From the NCBI RefSeq assembly GCF_019457885.1, contig NZ_JAHZST010000006.1, positions 248,001-312,000 on the forward strand: a DNA stretch of 64,000 nt, in the 5' to 3' direction. Below, one piece after another: positions 16,980 to 28,200 of this stretch. The notes under the pieces are model-generated. The model searched no databases. It was not told the DNA's origin and saw nothing but the letters and a program-made list of their open reading frames with translations. Positions within the stretch are counted from its first letter, which is position 1. Each line of letters starts with the position of its first letter. Source of the DNA: Shewanella nanhaiensis. Lineage in GTDB: Bacteria > Pseudomonadota > Gammaproteobacteria > Enterobacterales > Shewanellaceae. The position numbers and the translations under genes are program-made.

Positions 16980-17969
16980 TTATAAAGCTGGTTCTTCACT
17001 GTAATCCAAACTGTGGTACTCAAGACAAGTTTTAACTTCGTTGGCTGAGCCTAAGATCACCGCTACGCGCTGGTGGATCTCGCTTGGCTCGATATCCATG
17101 ATGGTCTCATAACCAGTAGAGGCGATACCGCCAGCTTGCTCAACCAAGAATGACATTGGGTTTGCTTCGTACATTAAACGTAGCTTGTATGGCTTCTGTG
17201 GGTTTTTATTGTCCGTTGGGTAAGTAAAGATCCCGCCGCGAGAGAGTACGCGGTGAACATCCCCCACCATGGCTGCTATCCAGCGCATGTTGAAGGCTTT
17301 TTCACGTGGGCCAATAGTGCCTAGGAGCAGATCGCTGATGTAGGTTTGCATCGGTGCTTCCCAGAAACGTTGGTTAGACATATTGATGGCAAACTCACCA
17401 GTGTCTTTGCTGATGCTCATCGCTTCGGTGGTGAGAAGGTACTCATTGGTTTCAGGATTAAGGGTGAATAGCTGCACCCCTTTACCTGTGGTCAGTGCCA
17501 GCATTGTCGATGGACCGTAGAGTACATAACCAGCTGCTACTTGTTTACGACCTGCTTGTAAGAAGCTTGACTCGGTTAGCTCGCCAGTTGGAGCGGGAAG
17601 CACTGAGAAGATAGTGCCCACTAATGAGTTGATGTCGATATTTGATGAGCCATCAAGAGGGTCGAAGCAGACTAGGTATTCACCTTTATCGCCAACTTCA
17701 ACAATATAATCTTCCTCTTCCGATGCTAATCCGCGAACGGTATTGTCAGCCTTTAAGGCGTCTTTGAGCATGTCGTTGGTGATAACATCGAGCTTTTTCT
17801 GAGTCTCACCTTGAACGTTTTCCTGCTCAGTTGCACCAAGTACGCCGGCAAGTGCACCATGGCGTACGGCATGGCTTATCTCTTTTGAGGTGTTCGCTAA
17901 AGTATGGATAAGCTGAGTCAGAGAGGCGTCTACCCCTTGTGATGTCAGATTTTGAGCCAAGGTTTGCAT
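16980..17969 (-). CDS. fbp: Fructose-1,6-bisphosphatase class 1
   Basis: Hydrolyses fructose 1,6-bisphosphate to fructose 6-phosphate in gluconeogenesis, in the cytoplasm. It has the metal-binding ASEEE (residues 82-86) and DPLDGSSN (103-110) motifs and the substrate-side [27 protein letters not shown] segment. The length, 329 residues, is normal for the class. It is a single-gene unit with its own terminator, divergent from the peptidase gene; the 257-base divergent spacer (17970-18226) shows no ORF and no operator I can name. ArcA-regulated central metabolism genes being nearby is probably coincidence. Confidence 0.96.
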   Translation of the reverse strand: MQTLAQNLTSQGVDASLTQLIHTLANTSKEISHAVRHGALAGVLGATEQENVQGETQKKLDVITNDMLKDALKADNTVRGLASEEEDYIVEVGDKGEYLVCFDPLDGSSNIDINSLVGTIFSVLPAPTGELTESSFLQAGRKQVAAGYVLYGPSTMLALTTGKGVQLFTLNPETNEYLLTTEAMSISKDTGEFAINMSNQRFWEAPMQTYISDLLLGTIGPREKAFNMRWIAAMVGDVHRVLSRGGIFTYPTDNKNPQKPYKLRLMYEANPMSFLVEQAGGIASTGYETIMDIEPSEIHQRVAVILGSANEVKTCLEYHSLDYSEEPAL

Positions 17970-18226
17970 GTTATTTCCTATGACATTATCAATATGTGAG
18001 GTCGGGTATAAATTTTTATTTTGCGCATCATACCTGAGATCGAACCTTTTTTCAGCGCCGATGATCTTGATTTTAGTCGGATTAGGACTAGTTTTTATTT
18101 TATCCCGCTTTAGGGCACAATAAGCTTCGCTATTTATACACTCTTTCAGTGAGTTATTGATGATTGGCTAGAACGATAACTATTAAAAATAATAACAATT
18201 AAAACAATCAGCGTTAGGAAGTAATA

Positions 18227-20533
18227 ATGACGACAAGATGGATCACCTCAGCCCTTATGGCGGTACCTATGCTACTTTCAACTCCCATATCCGCGTCTCA
18301 AACAGACAATAATCAATTGAGCCAAGCTCAAGTTAATCAAGGCATTGTGGATAGTGATACCCAAGCTTTGTTATCGGCAGCGGGGAAAAAACCGCTCTCA
18401 ATAGAACGTATGTACGCATCTCCTGCACTGGCGGGGACGAGTCCTCGTGGTTTGAAACTCTCACCCGATGGCAAGCGTGTGACCTATCTGGCAGGGCGTA
18501 AAGACAATCAACACTTTTATGATCTGTGGCAGATGGACGTAGCTTCCGGTAAGCAGTCTATTTTGCTTAACGCCGATAAGCTGACCATAGGTGAGCTTTC
18601 CGACGAGGAGAAGGCGAGGCGTGAGCGTCAACGTATTTATGGGCAAGGGATCATGGAGTATTTTTGGTCTGATGATAGTAATGCCCTGCTTATCCCCGCA
18701 TCTGGTGTGCTCTATTACTACTCTTTAAGCGATAACAAGGTGACATTGTTGCCTACAGGTGAGGGCTTTGCGACCGATGCACGCCTTTCACCAAAAGGTC
18801 ACTATGTCTCCTTTGTGCGAGATCAAAACCTGTTTGTGTTAAGCCTAAGCGATATGAAGGTAACGGCGTTGACCACAGATGGTGGCGGGGCGATTAAGAA
18901 TGCCATGGCTGAGTTTGTCGCCCAAGAGGAGATGGGCCGTATGACGGGTTACTGGTGGTCTCTCGATGAAACGGCGATTGCTTATACTCGTATCGATGAG
19001 TCTGATGTTGAGTTGGTTACTCGTAATGAGATCTATGCCGATGGTATTAAGCTGACCGAGCAGCGTTATCCCTATGCGGGCAAAAATAACGTCAAGGTTG
19101 ATTTAGGCGTGATCAAACTAAGCAATCAAAAAGTGACTTGGATTGATTTAGGTAAAGAGCAAGATATCTACCTTCCCCGGGTTAAATGGTTGCCCGATAG
19201 CCAGCGGTTATCTTATCAGTGGCAGAGCCGAGATCAGCAGAGGTTAGATCTACGAGTTGTCGATATCAACAAGGGAGATAGGGCTAAAAATTTGGTTGAG
19301 GAGCGCAGTGAAGCTTGGATTAACCTCAATGACGACCTGCACTTTCTAAAAGAGCAAGATAGCTTTATCTGGGCTTCTGAGCGTGACGGCTTTAATCATC
19401 TTTATCTGTTTGGTTTAGATGGCAAGGTAAAAACGCAACTGACATCAGGCGATTGGGTTGTTGATGGCGTTGAGTTTGTCGATGAGAAGGCGGGATGGAT
19501 CTATTTCACTGGTCGTAAAGATACGGCGGTAGAGCAGCACCTTTATCGTGTGCCATTAGCGGGAGGTGAAGTTGAAGGTGTGAGTCAGCGCCGCGGCATG
19601 CATTCTGTGGTATTTGCCGATAATCAGGCCGTGTACCTTGATTACTTCAATAGCTTAGTTCAGCCGCCTCAGGTGAGCCTGCATGGTGAGAAAGGTCAGC
19701 ATCTGGCTTGGGTGGAGCAGAATAAAATAGATGAGAACCATCCGCTTAATGAGTATTTAGGCTTGTGGCAGGTGCCGGAGTTTGGCTTGATTAAGGCGGA
19801 AGATGGCCAAGAATTGCAATATCGCCTATTTAAACCCTCAGATTTTACCAAAGATAAAAAATACCCGGTTGTGGTACGAGTTTACGGTGGCCCCCATGCT
19901 CAGCTGGTGGTGAATAGCTGGGGTGAGCATGACTACTTCACTCAATATCTATTGCAGCAGGGCTTTATGGTGTTCCAGTTAGATAACCGCGGCTCGGCTC
20001 ATCGTGGCACTCAATTTGAGCATGTGATCTATCAACACCTTGGTGAAGCGGAAGTGAATGACCAAAAAGCCGGTGTCGATTATCTAAGAACGCTGCCTTA
20101 TGTCGCTGGTGATAAGATTGCACTTTATGGCCACAGTTATGGTGGTTATATGGCCCTGATGGGACTGTTTAAAGCTCCTGATTATTTCAAAGCCGCCATC
20201 TCTGGTGCGCCAGTCACCGATTGGGCTCTGTATGACACTCATTATACTGAGCGTTACTTGGGGCATCCTGAACAGAATGCCAAAGGTTATGAAGCCAGTA
20301 GTGTATTTCCCTATGTTAAAAACTATCAGTCGGGTCTATTGATGTATCACGGCATGGCCGATGACAATGTGTTATTTGAGAACAGTACTAAGGTCTATAA
20401 AGCCTTGCAGGATGAGGGCAAGTTGTTCCAGATGATTGATTATCCAGGCTCTAAGCACTCTATGCGTGGAGAGAAGGTGAGAACTCACCTATATCGCTCA
20501 TTGGCTGATTTTTTAGAGCGAGAGTTGATGTAG
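18227..20533 (+). CDS. Secreted S9 prolyl dipeptidyl/tripeptidyl peptidase (DPP-IV-like)
   Basis: A 768-residue exported serine peptidase that removes N-terminal X-Pro di- or tripeptides. Signal peptide 1-23 (ends PISA-SQ). The N-terminal two thirds form the beta-propeller (DPP_IV_N); within it QEEMGR is the double-Glu motif that binds the free amino end of substrates in DPP-IV enzymes. The C-terminal alpha/beta-hydrolase carries GHSYGGY (Ser637), GMADDN (Asp at 712 or 713) and KHSM (His744). It likely processes peptides produced by the two large proteases encoded next, but it is separated from them by 540 bases and has its own transcription unit. Confidence 0.92.
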   Translation: MTTRWITSALMAVPMLLSTPISASQTDNNQLSQAQVNQGIVDSDTQALLSAAGKKPLSIERMYASPALAGTSPRGLKLSPDGKRVTYLAGRKDNQHFYDLWQMDVASGKQSILLNADKLTIGELSDEEKARRERQRIYGQGIMEYFWSDDSNALLIPASGVLYYYSLSDNKVTLLPTGEGFATDARLSPKGHYVSFVRDQNLFVLSLSDMKVTALTTDGGGAIKNAMAEFVAQEEMGRMTGYWWSLDETAIAYTRIDESDVELVTRNEIYADGIKLTEQRYPYAGKNNVKVDLGVIKLSNQKVTWIDLGKEQDIYLPRVKWLPDSQRLSYQWQSRDQQRLDLRVVDINKGDRAKNLVEERSEAWINLNDDLHFLKEQDSFIWASERDGFNHLYLFGLDGKVKTQLTSGDWVVDGVEFVDEKAGWIYFTGRKDTAVEQHLYRVPLAGGEVEGVSQRRGMHSVVFADNQAVYLDYFNSLVQPPQVSLHGEKGQHLAWVEQNKIDENHPLNEYLGLWQVPEFGLIKAEDGQELQYRLFKPSDFTKDKKYPVVVRVYGGPHAQLVVNSWGEHDYFTQYLLQQGFMVFQLDNRGSAHRGTQFEHVIYQHLGEAEVNDQKAGVDYLRTLPYVAGDKIALYGHSYGGYMALMGLFKAPDYFKAAISGAPVTDWALYDTHYTERYLGHPEQNAKGYEASSVFPYVKNYQSGLLMYHGMADDNVLFENSTKVYKALQDEGKLFQMIDYPGSKHSMRGEKVRTHLYRSLADFLERELM

Positions 20534-21075
20534 AGGTTAGCTTGGAAGTCTTAGGATACTCCTCTTAGTTTATAGGTAACTTCAAGTATCAGAGCGCTAG
20601 AAGTTACCTCTTCAAGAGTTGTGATGCTTAAATGGTGTCCAGTCAGTCTGTACTATCTGCACCATTTAGGTAATGTATTTGCGAGTTACCCTGATTTAGA
20701 TCGCTCAAACAATAAGCCCGTAGAGGGGAAGACGTCTGTAGCGTCAAATTAAGAAAAACTCAATGCCAGTAACTAATTCATCTAACTAATACTTTTTTAT
20801 TCCGTTATTTCCTATAGGTTATAAAACCTGACTCCTCTGATTATTAGTAACCCAAAGTTTACGCTGTTTGCTTCTTTGTTGTTTTTGTGAAGTGTAAATG
20901 TTTCGTCTTTGTTTGTTTAAGTGTCTTTTTTTGTGCTAAAAACGTTGATTCCTTGGTGTGTTCTACTAAGGATTTTCCTTTAACTTAGTATTTCTTCGGG
21001 ATAAGAGGGGAGCTGAGTTGGTAGTAGTAAATATGGAATATAACAAAACACTATAAAGTGTTAAGGAATTGACAA
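20534..21075. other. Gene-free spacer with a hairpin
   Basis: No convincing ORF. A stem of AGGTAACTTC and GAAGTTACCT (20574-20609) with a 16-base loop follows the peptidase gene but has no T run, so it may be a weak terminator or an mRNA end stabiliser. The right half, from about 20860, is T-rich and is probably the promoter region of the next gene. AAGGA at 21062-21066 is the ribosome site of that gene. Confidence 0.4.
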
Positions 21076-24000
21076 GTGAAAACTCAAATCGCAATTGCAG
21101 TGTCTACTGCGCTACTCTCCATGTCTGTCAATGCTGCAGGGCATCCATACAGTGAGAACAATGCAGTGTTATCTAAATCAGCTGAAGTTAGAGCACAGAT
21201 CCCCACTGTAGACTCTAAGTCAGATACACGAAATCAAGTGGTACGTACCCATGCTGTGTTTACTCCAGAGGCTAACCTAGGCTCGGGAATTCATAGATAC
21301 TTTGTACGTCTAATTGAAAATCCAGTTGCTCTTTATCAAGGTGGAATCGAAGGCTATAAAGCAACGTCTTCTGATAGCGTTAAAGGTAAAAGTAGAAAAC
21401 TAGATGTAAACAGTAAAAGTGTTAAGTCATACCGCTCTTTTCTGAACTCTCGTCAAGACAGTGTTATTGCTAAAGCAACCTCTTTACTAGGGGAGCTGAA
21501 TATAAAGCAAAGAACAACACTTGCTTATAACGGTATGGTTGTTGAGATGACCCAAGCTCAAGCGGCTAAGTTGTCTAAAGTTGCTGGTATTGCGAATATT
21601 CAAAGGGAAGTTCTGCGCAAAACCATGACAGATTCAGGTCCAGCGATAATTAAAGCGCCCGCAGTATGGAGTGGTGAAGCAACGGGAACTGCGAGTCAAG
21701 GTGAGGGGATGATTGTTGGTATCATAGATACAGGTATCAATGCAGATCACCCATCTTTTGCTGATATTGGTGGTGATGATTACGATCACACGAACCCATG
21801 GGGTCAAGGTACTTACTCTGGTGATTGTGCTGGAGACTTCCCTGAGCTTTGTAATGATAAGTTGATTGGTGTACATAGTTGGCCTGCCGTAACCGATGAG
21901 TATTTAGACTATGATCTGGATGTTCCACCAAACGGTGAAGATCACAATGGTCATGGTTCACATACCGCTGGTACAACAGCTGGTAACGTACTTAAAGATG
22001 TTAATGTGCCAGATGTTGATGGTGGAGAGACTGGTGTTGTATTTGAATCTATGTCAGGTGTTGCGCCACACGCAAACATAGTCTCCTATCAGGTATGTCT
22101 TCCAGGCGAGGATGATGATATTGGATTTGCAGGTTGTCTACCTTCATTAACCGTTCTTGCAGTTGAGCATGCAATTGAAAACGGTGTCGATGCACTTAAC
22201 TACTCTATTGGTGGTGGTTCTAGAAACCCATGGAATAGTGCTGATGCATTAGCTTTTTTATCTGCACGTAAAGCGGGTATACACGTTGCCACTTCTGCTG
22301 GTAATGATGGTCCAGGTCCAGAAACTGTAGGTTCACCAGGTGATGCACCTTGGCTAACGACCGTTGCTGCTTATACCCATGACAGAGATTTTTCTGACAA
22401 AACCGTTGGTAGCTTTACTGGTGGTGATACAGAGGCGCCTAAAGATCTGACTGGTAAGGCGATGACTGGAGCTGTTACTGGCTCAATCGTCTATGCCGGA
22501 AGCTTTGATAATGGAAATGATCCTGATAACGATCCTGCCCAGTGTTTGGAGCCATTTCCTGAAAACACATTTGCAGCTGACACTATAGTTGTCTGTGATC
22601 GTGGTGAAATTGCTCGTGTTGATAAGGGCCGTCATGTGAAAGCGGGTGGTGCTGCTGGTTTGGTTTTGGCTAACATACATGGAGAAGATGAGGCAACAAA
22701 CGTTGTTGCTGATGCTCATGTATTACCCGCCATTCATATTGATGCTGATGACGGTGATATGCTACGCGCTTGGTTAGCAAGTGGTACTGGACATCAAGCT
22801 AGTATTACGGGCACTAAAGTTGTTCATGACGATGAATTTGCTCGAATCGCTGCAGGTTTTACTTCTCGTGGTCCAAATAAGTCTGTACCAGATGTGATTG
22901 CACCATCAATTGCAGCTCCCGGTGTTAGTATTTTTGCCGCTTATGCTGACGATCAATCAGATGCTTTCAAACAGTTTCCTGATCCGAATGATTATGGCTT
23001 CTTAAGTGGAACTTCGATGGCAAGTCCACATATTGCAGGTGCGTTAACTTTACTTGCAGGCATTCACCCTGAATGGACTCCTGCTGAAGTTCAATCTGCG
23101 CTAATGATGACTGCAAACCAAGCCACATTTAAAGAGGATGGTGAAACTCCATCAGACTTCTTTGATATGGGAGCTGGTTATGCAGATATAGAGGCCGCGG
23201 CTAAATCAGGTCTAGTCATGGATGAGACCTATGTTAATTATGTGAAAGCTGATCCAGGGTTAAATGGACAACCTTCACAGATTAATTTACCAACTATGGC
23301 TAATGCTAAGTGTGTGGGTGAATGTACTTGGACTCGTACTGTTAAGGCGACTAAAGCTGGAACATGGAGCGCTAGTACCCTTGGAGTTACCGATGGTTTA
23401 GCACTTAGCGTATCTCCTGCTAGTTTTGAGTTAGAAGCAGGCGAAACACAAGATCTAACAATCACGGCTGATGTGTCCGCTGCAAGTGCTGGCTGGAATT
23501 TTGCTAATATTAAGCTTGTTGCTTCCGGTATGCCAGAAGTTAAATTGCCTGTAGCCGTTATGAGTAATGGTAATAATTTACCTGCTAGTGTATCGATTAC
23601 TGCAGGTCGAACCGAAGGTAGCATGACTTATACGGGGTTTGTTGCAAGCGAGCTATCGGCTATTACAGCTGGAGTTTATGATAAAGCTTCTAACTTGATT
23701 GAACCAACAACAGTTTCTGTACCTGAAGATGACTTTGAGGTAGTTGTAGTTGAATTTGATGAAGTTGTTCCTAATGTTATATTTTCTACTTCTTCTGAGA
23801 CCGCTCCGGATGTGGATTTGCGTATTTTTAATGGCACTTTCACTAAAATAGGAAGCAGCGGTGGGCCTGATTCTGATGAGTCTGTTTCATTTACTAATTT
23901 ACCAGCAGGTACATACTACATAGTCGTTGATGGTTATAAAGCCTCTACTCCAGGTGGTTCAGATGACGTAACAGTAAAAGTCACTTCTGTCGTGGCTGAT

Positions 24001-24873
24001 GAAGCATCATTGAGTGATGATGTATCTGTTAAAGTATCTGAAGATGAAGGAGAGTTTAGCCTCACTTTTGATTGGGATACTGATAAGAGCTCTTCAGGTA
24101 TTCTTATTCTTGAGTCTGGCGATAAGAGTGCTATGTTGCAAGTTCCTTATAGCTTAGTTCGTAAGGATGATGTCACTCATATCACCAATTTATCTGATGC
24201 TATGACTGCTGGTGAAGCGAGTCGAGTTAGCTTTGATGTTGAGCCTAACTTCTCTGATGAAGATAGGGAATACACATTTACAGCTCAGATGTCAGCAGGT
24301 CACAAGGTTGATAATATCTCTAACGATGGTTCTCATGAAGGAAATACGATCACTTGGAGTGTGACTCAAGCTGCAGCTTCCGGCGAAAGCCTTTCTGTTG
24401 GTTTTGACTTAATACCAACGAAAGCGGGTGATGCATATGCACTGAAATTAACTAACGAACTTGGCTCTGATGTAATTGAAGAGACCATTAAATTTGGTGT
24501 GATGGAAGTTGCACCTGTTGCCATGATTGACGCTCCTACGAGTGTTACGGATAGCGCAATGATCACGCTAGATGGGAGTGCATCTTATGACGGGAATGAT
24601 GATGAATTGACCTATCAGTGGAAACAAACTGGTGGTGCTTATGTTGATCTAGGAGCCAATAGTCAGAGTGTTACTTTTGATGCTCCTGAGGTGAATGGTC
24701 AAAGTACAGTTTTATCATTTGAGTTAACCGTTTCTGATGGTAATGGAAATTCTGATACCTCAATGACGACTGTTACCGTAAGAGAAACGCCAGATTTTGG
24801 TGGTGGGTCTATGGGATGGATTGCAACCTTGTTACTTCCGCTTGTTTGGATGAGACGTAAGCTCCGTGGTTGA
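21076..24873 (+). CDS. Secreted subtilisin-like S8 protease with GlyGly-CTERM tail
   Basis: A 1265-residue secreted protease starting at GTG. Signal peptide 1-20, an I9-type propeptide (about 70-180), and an S8 catalytic domain with Asp218 (GIIDTGIN), His293 (NGHGSHTAG) and Ser647 (SGTSMASPH). A PA-type insert (about 465-600) splits the catalytic domain. Beta-sandwich modules follow, with a pre-peptidase-like domain at about 840-970 and a PKD/REJ-like domain near 1150-1235. The C-terminus has Gly-rich GGGSMGW, a hydrophobic helix and RRKLR: the GlyGly-CTERM signal that rhombosortase cuts after type II secretion. Monocistronic, with terminator. Confidence 0.93.
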   Translation: MKTQIAIAVSTALLSMSVNAAGHPYSENNAVLSKSAEVRAQIPTVDSKSDTRNQVVRTHAVFTPEANLGSGIHRYFVRLIENPVALYQGGIEGYKATSSDSVKGKSRKLDVNSKSVKSYRSFLNSRQDSVIAKATSLLGELNIKQRTTLAYNGMVVEMTQAQAAKLSKVAGIANIQREVLRKTMTDSGPAIIKAPAVWSGEATGTASQGEGMIVGIIDTGINADHPSFADIGGDDYDHTNPWGQGTYSGDCAGDFPELCNDKLIGVHSWPAVTDEYLDYDLDVPPNGEDHNGHGSHTAGTTAGNVLKDVNVPDVDGGETGVVFESMSGVAPHANIVSYQVCLPGEDDDIGFAGCLPSLTVLAVEHAIENGVDALNYSIGGGSRNPWNSADALAFLSARKAGIHVATSAGNDGPGPETVGSPGDAPWLTTVAAYTHDRDFSDKTVGSFTGGDTEAPKDLTGKAMTGAVTGSIVYAGSFDNGNDPDNDPAQCLEPFPENTFAADTIVVCDRGEIARVDKGRHVKAGGAAGLVLANIHGEDEATNVVADAHVLPAIHIDADDGDMLRAWLASGTGHQASITGTKVVHDDEFARIAAGFTSRGPNKSVPDVIAPSIAAPGVSIFAAYADDQSDAFKQFPDPNDYGFLSGTSMASPHIAGALTLLAGIHPEWTPAEVQSALMMTANQATFKEDGETPSDFFDMGAGYADIEAAAKSGLVMDETYVNYVKADPGLNGQPSQINLPTMANAKCVGECTWTRTVKATKAGTWSASTLGVTDGLALSVSPASFELEAGETQDLTITADVSAASAGWNFANIKLVASGMPEVKLPVAVMSNGNNLPASVSITAGRTEGSMTYTGFVASELSAITAGVYDKASNLIEPTTVSVPEDDFEVVVVEFDEVVPNVIFSTSSETAPDVDLRIFNGTFTKIGSSGGPDSDESVSFTNLPAGTYYIVVDGYKASTPGGSDDVTVKVTSVVADEASLSDDVSVKVSEDEGEFSLTFDWDTDKSSSGILILESGDKSAMLQVPYSLVRKDDVTHITNLSDAMTAGEASRVSFDVEPNFSDEDREYTFTAQMSAGHKVDNISNDGSHEGNTITWSVTQAAASGESLSVGFDLIPTKAGDAYALKLTNELGSDVIEETIKFGVMEVAPVAMIDAPTSVTDSAMITLDGSASYDGNDDELTYQWKQTGGAYVDLGANSQSVTFDAPEVNGQSTVLSFELTVSDGNGNSDTSMTTVTVRETPDFGGGSMGWIATLLLPLVWMRRKLRG

Positions 24874-24892
24874 TAATATTAAGTAATCTAAT

Positions 24893-24919
24893 AAAAGGCT
24901 AACGAATGTTAGCCTTTTT
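24893..24919 (+). terminator. Rho-independent terminator of the S8 protease gene
   Basis: Arms AAGGCTAAC and GTTAGCCTT with a four-base loop and five T residues, 20 bases after the stop. Confidence 0.92.
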
Positions 24920-25182
24920 CATTTATATGCTTTGCGTTATGTTAGCTGTAATGTGCCAGTTCTGTATTTTTAGTTTCTTTAAATTAATCACTACTTAAGA
25001 TACTGTAAACTTGAAGTGCCAAATGTTAGGTAATGAAGTTCAAGTTTTTATTTAGACCTAATTCATCTCTGGTGTCTAGTGGATACATGTATTAATCCCC
25101 CTTTTAAAACCAGTACCTTATCTATTTTTGACATTTTTCATTTCGAACGCTTAAACTTTTTGCGGCTTTGTTGCCTCTTTGT

Positions 25183-25238
25183 GTTGTTCACCTCTATTTG
25201 TTTAACATTGTGTTCACTTTGTGGTACAAGTTGTTCAC
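25183..25238. promoter_or_regulatory. Three TGTTCAC repeats before the M36 protease gene
   Basis: TGTTCAC occurs at 25185, 25211 and 25232, twice extended to GTTGTTCAC, within 55 bases and about 55-110 bases before the start codon. Spacing is 26 and 21 bases, roughly helical. These may be binding sites for a regulator of protease expression; none is identified. The rest of 24920-25292 is AT-rich with no gene. Confidence 0.3.
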
Positions 25239-25292
25239 GCCTCTTGGATAAATAGAGGTGAAAATAATAAATAGAGGATATAAGGACTAAAC

Positions 25293-28200
25293 ATGAACTT
25301 TAATAAAACAGTGATAGCCACAGTTATTGGTACTGCGCTAGCAGGCGTCACACTAAGTGCGTCAAGTGGTGATTTTAAAACCGCCCCCAATTATAAATCA
25401 TTTGATAATGCTCAAGTTATAAAAAAACAAAATCAACAAACTAATGTAGCTACAGCAAGTGGAATGAGTAACCAATATGATGCTCAATTAGGTAAAACGA
25501 CTTTTAGATGGGCGGGTAAAAACCAGTCCGTTCCAAGTTTAGGCGCTGTCTCGCTAGAGAATAAAGTTTCACATGCTGCAGATTATTACTTAGGCCAATT
25601 GACGGGATTTTCATCTTCTAAAGGCGGTGTCGCCCAATCTGTTTTAGTTAATACTCATGATTTAGGCCGTGGTTCAATTATTGCGAAATACAAGCAAGAA
25701 GTGTCTGGTGTAGAAGTCTTTAATCGTGAGTTTAATATCATGATGGATAGGAAGTTTAATCTGGTTGCGTCATCAGGTTATTTTGCTTCTCAAAGAGCGG
25801 CTACAACTGTTACTTCAGCAATTAAAGATATCGAGGGTGCATTTGGAGATGCATCTGAGTCGATCAGTGCAGCATTTAGTGCTATGGGAGGAGATAAGGG
25901 CTCTGTGACACTCAGTGCCCAGCCTTCAAGTGGTAAGTATGAAAAGTTTACTGTTACGAACATGGCTACGGATAAAATCTTGGTAGGTGAGCCTAGAGCT
26001 AAAAAAGTTTTCTTCGAGCATAAAAATAAACTGGTTGCAGCGCATTATGTTGAAATTGAAACTGGTGCGAGCGATAGCCGTGAATCGGAATATTTCAGCT
26101 ACGTCATCTCTGCAAAAACAGGGGAAATTTTATTTAAGAAGAATCTAACAAGTCACGCAGCTGATTTTAATTATCGTATATATGCGGATGAAGATGGCAA
26201 ACCATGGGATAGCCCTCACGGTAATGTTATGCCAGCCCCTGAAGGAAGCGATGTTGATGCTTACTTAACAGCACCTTACTTAGATGCGCCAATGGTAACG
26301 TTAACTCATGGGCCGATAAGTACCATGGATCCTTGGTTAGCTGATGATGCAACTTCGACTATGGGTAATAACGTGACAGCATATGTTGATGCTATTGCAC
26401 CGCAGGGATTAACTAATGGTGATTATCTAGCTGAAACTACGAGCAGTAATACATTTGATTACAAATATGATGATAGTGAGGCAGAGTATTCAGTAAATAA
26501 TCGTAAGGCTGCGATTGTTAACTTGTTCCTGATGAATAACTATCTGCATGATGACTATTATGATCATGGTTTCGATGAAGCATCGGGTAATGCACAGGCG
26601 TTAAACTATGATCGTGGTGGTGTGGAGGGAGATGCGCTTAATGTTGAAGTGCAAGATAACTCTGGCTTTAACAATGCAAATATGAGTACACCAGCTGATG
26701 GTGGCTCGCCACGTATGCAGATGTATTTATGGGAAACGACTCAAGCAGTAAATGGCGTTGATTTTGGCGTAACAGCAACATCTCATGCATCTATCGGCAT
26801 GTTAGAAGATTTAGGCTTTGCAGGTTTTGGCCCTGATGTATTCGAAGTTTCAGGGGATTTAATTCGACTTGTTGATGCTACCGATCCAATTAATGATGGG
26901 TGTGAAGCAGCGACAAATGGTGCTGATCTCGCAGGTAAGATTGCAATTATTGATCGAGGTGCTTGTAACTTTACTCAAAAAGTTAAAAATGCTCAGGATG
27001 CTGGCTCTATTGCTGTGATTATAGCCAATAATAAAGATGGTGATGCAACAATAACCATGGGGGGAAGTGATGACACTATCACTATCCCAAGTATGATGGT
27101 TTCTCAAAACGAAGGTGCTGCAATTTATGCACTTTTAGATGCGGATGAAACTGTAACAGTCAATATATTCAAAAATGATCTATCGAGAGTATTTAAAGAT
27201 AGTTCATGGGATAACGCTATTGTTGCTCATGAGTGGGGCCACTACATCAGTAACCGCTTAGTAGGTAATGGTTCAGGACTTAGCAGTAATCAGGCTCGTT
27301 CAATGGGCGAAGGTTTTGGTGACTTCCATGCTTTACTCTTTGGCTCTGAAGAGGCGGATAATTTAGTTACTGGTAATGAAAACTATGCTGGAAGCTATGG
27401 TGATACTACCTATGTTGCTAGTTTTGTTAATGGTATTCGTCAATTCCCATACTCTACTAATATGGATATTAATCCGTCGACATTTGCTTATGTTGAAACT
27501 AATCCTCAAGTACATGGCTCAGGCTCGGTTTATGGGGTTATGTTATGGGATGCATTTATTGGTTTAGTTAATGATGAACGTCATACGTTTGATGAAGCTA
27601 AAGATTTAATGAAGGATTATCTTGTAGCTGGGTATAAGATGATGCCTATGGCTCCAACCTTTACCGAAGGTCGAGATGCATTATTAGCGGCAGCCTACGC
27701 AAATGATGAAGATGATTATAAAGTTATTCTTGGTGCATTTGCACGTCGTGGTATGGGATTAGGTGCAAAATCACCGAGTCGTTTTTCAACAGACCATGCA
27801 GGTGTTGTTGAATCATATAAAACTGATTTAGCGACTTATACAGTGGCTGAGCATGAGTTAGATACTAATTATGAAGGTATGACTGTCGGTTACTGCTCAA
27901 GTGATAACATTCTAGATAAAGGCGAAACAGGTACTGTTAGCTTTACCATTCAAAATGGTGGTAACCAAGCGTTAACGGGCCTTACTGGCGAAATTGTTGT
28001 GGAAAGCGATCATGATGTTACTTTTGCCAATGAAGGTATGGTTACATTTGATGATGTTGCTCTGTTTGGGTCAACGACTAGCTCTCCAATTGAGTTTACA
28101 CTTAATGAAGCCGCTACTGGTGATGAATTAGTACTTAAGTTTGTGCCAGAACTTGTTGAAGGTATGGAAGCCGATGAATATATGCTTTCTACAACAGTTA

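Noticed and set aside
23238..23624. 128-codon ORF opposite the S8 protease gene
   Set aside because: Shadow of the coding strand; the plus-strand protein has intact domain structure throughout.
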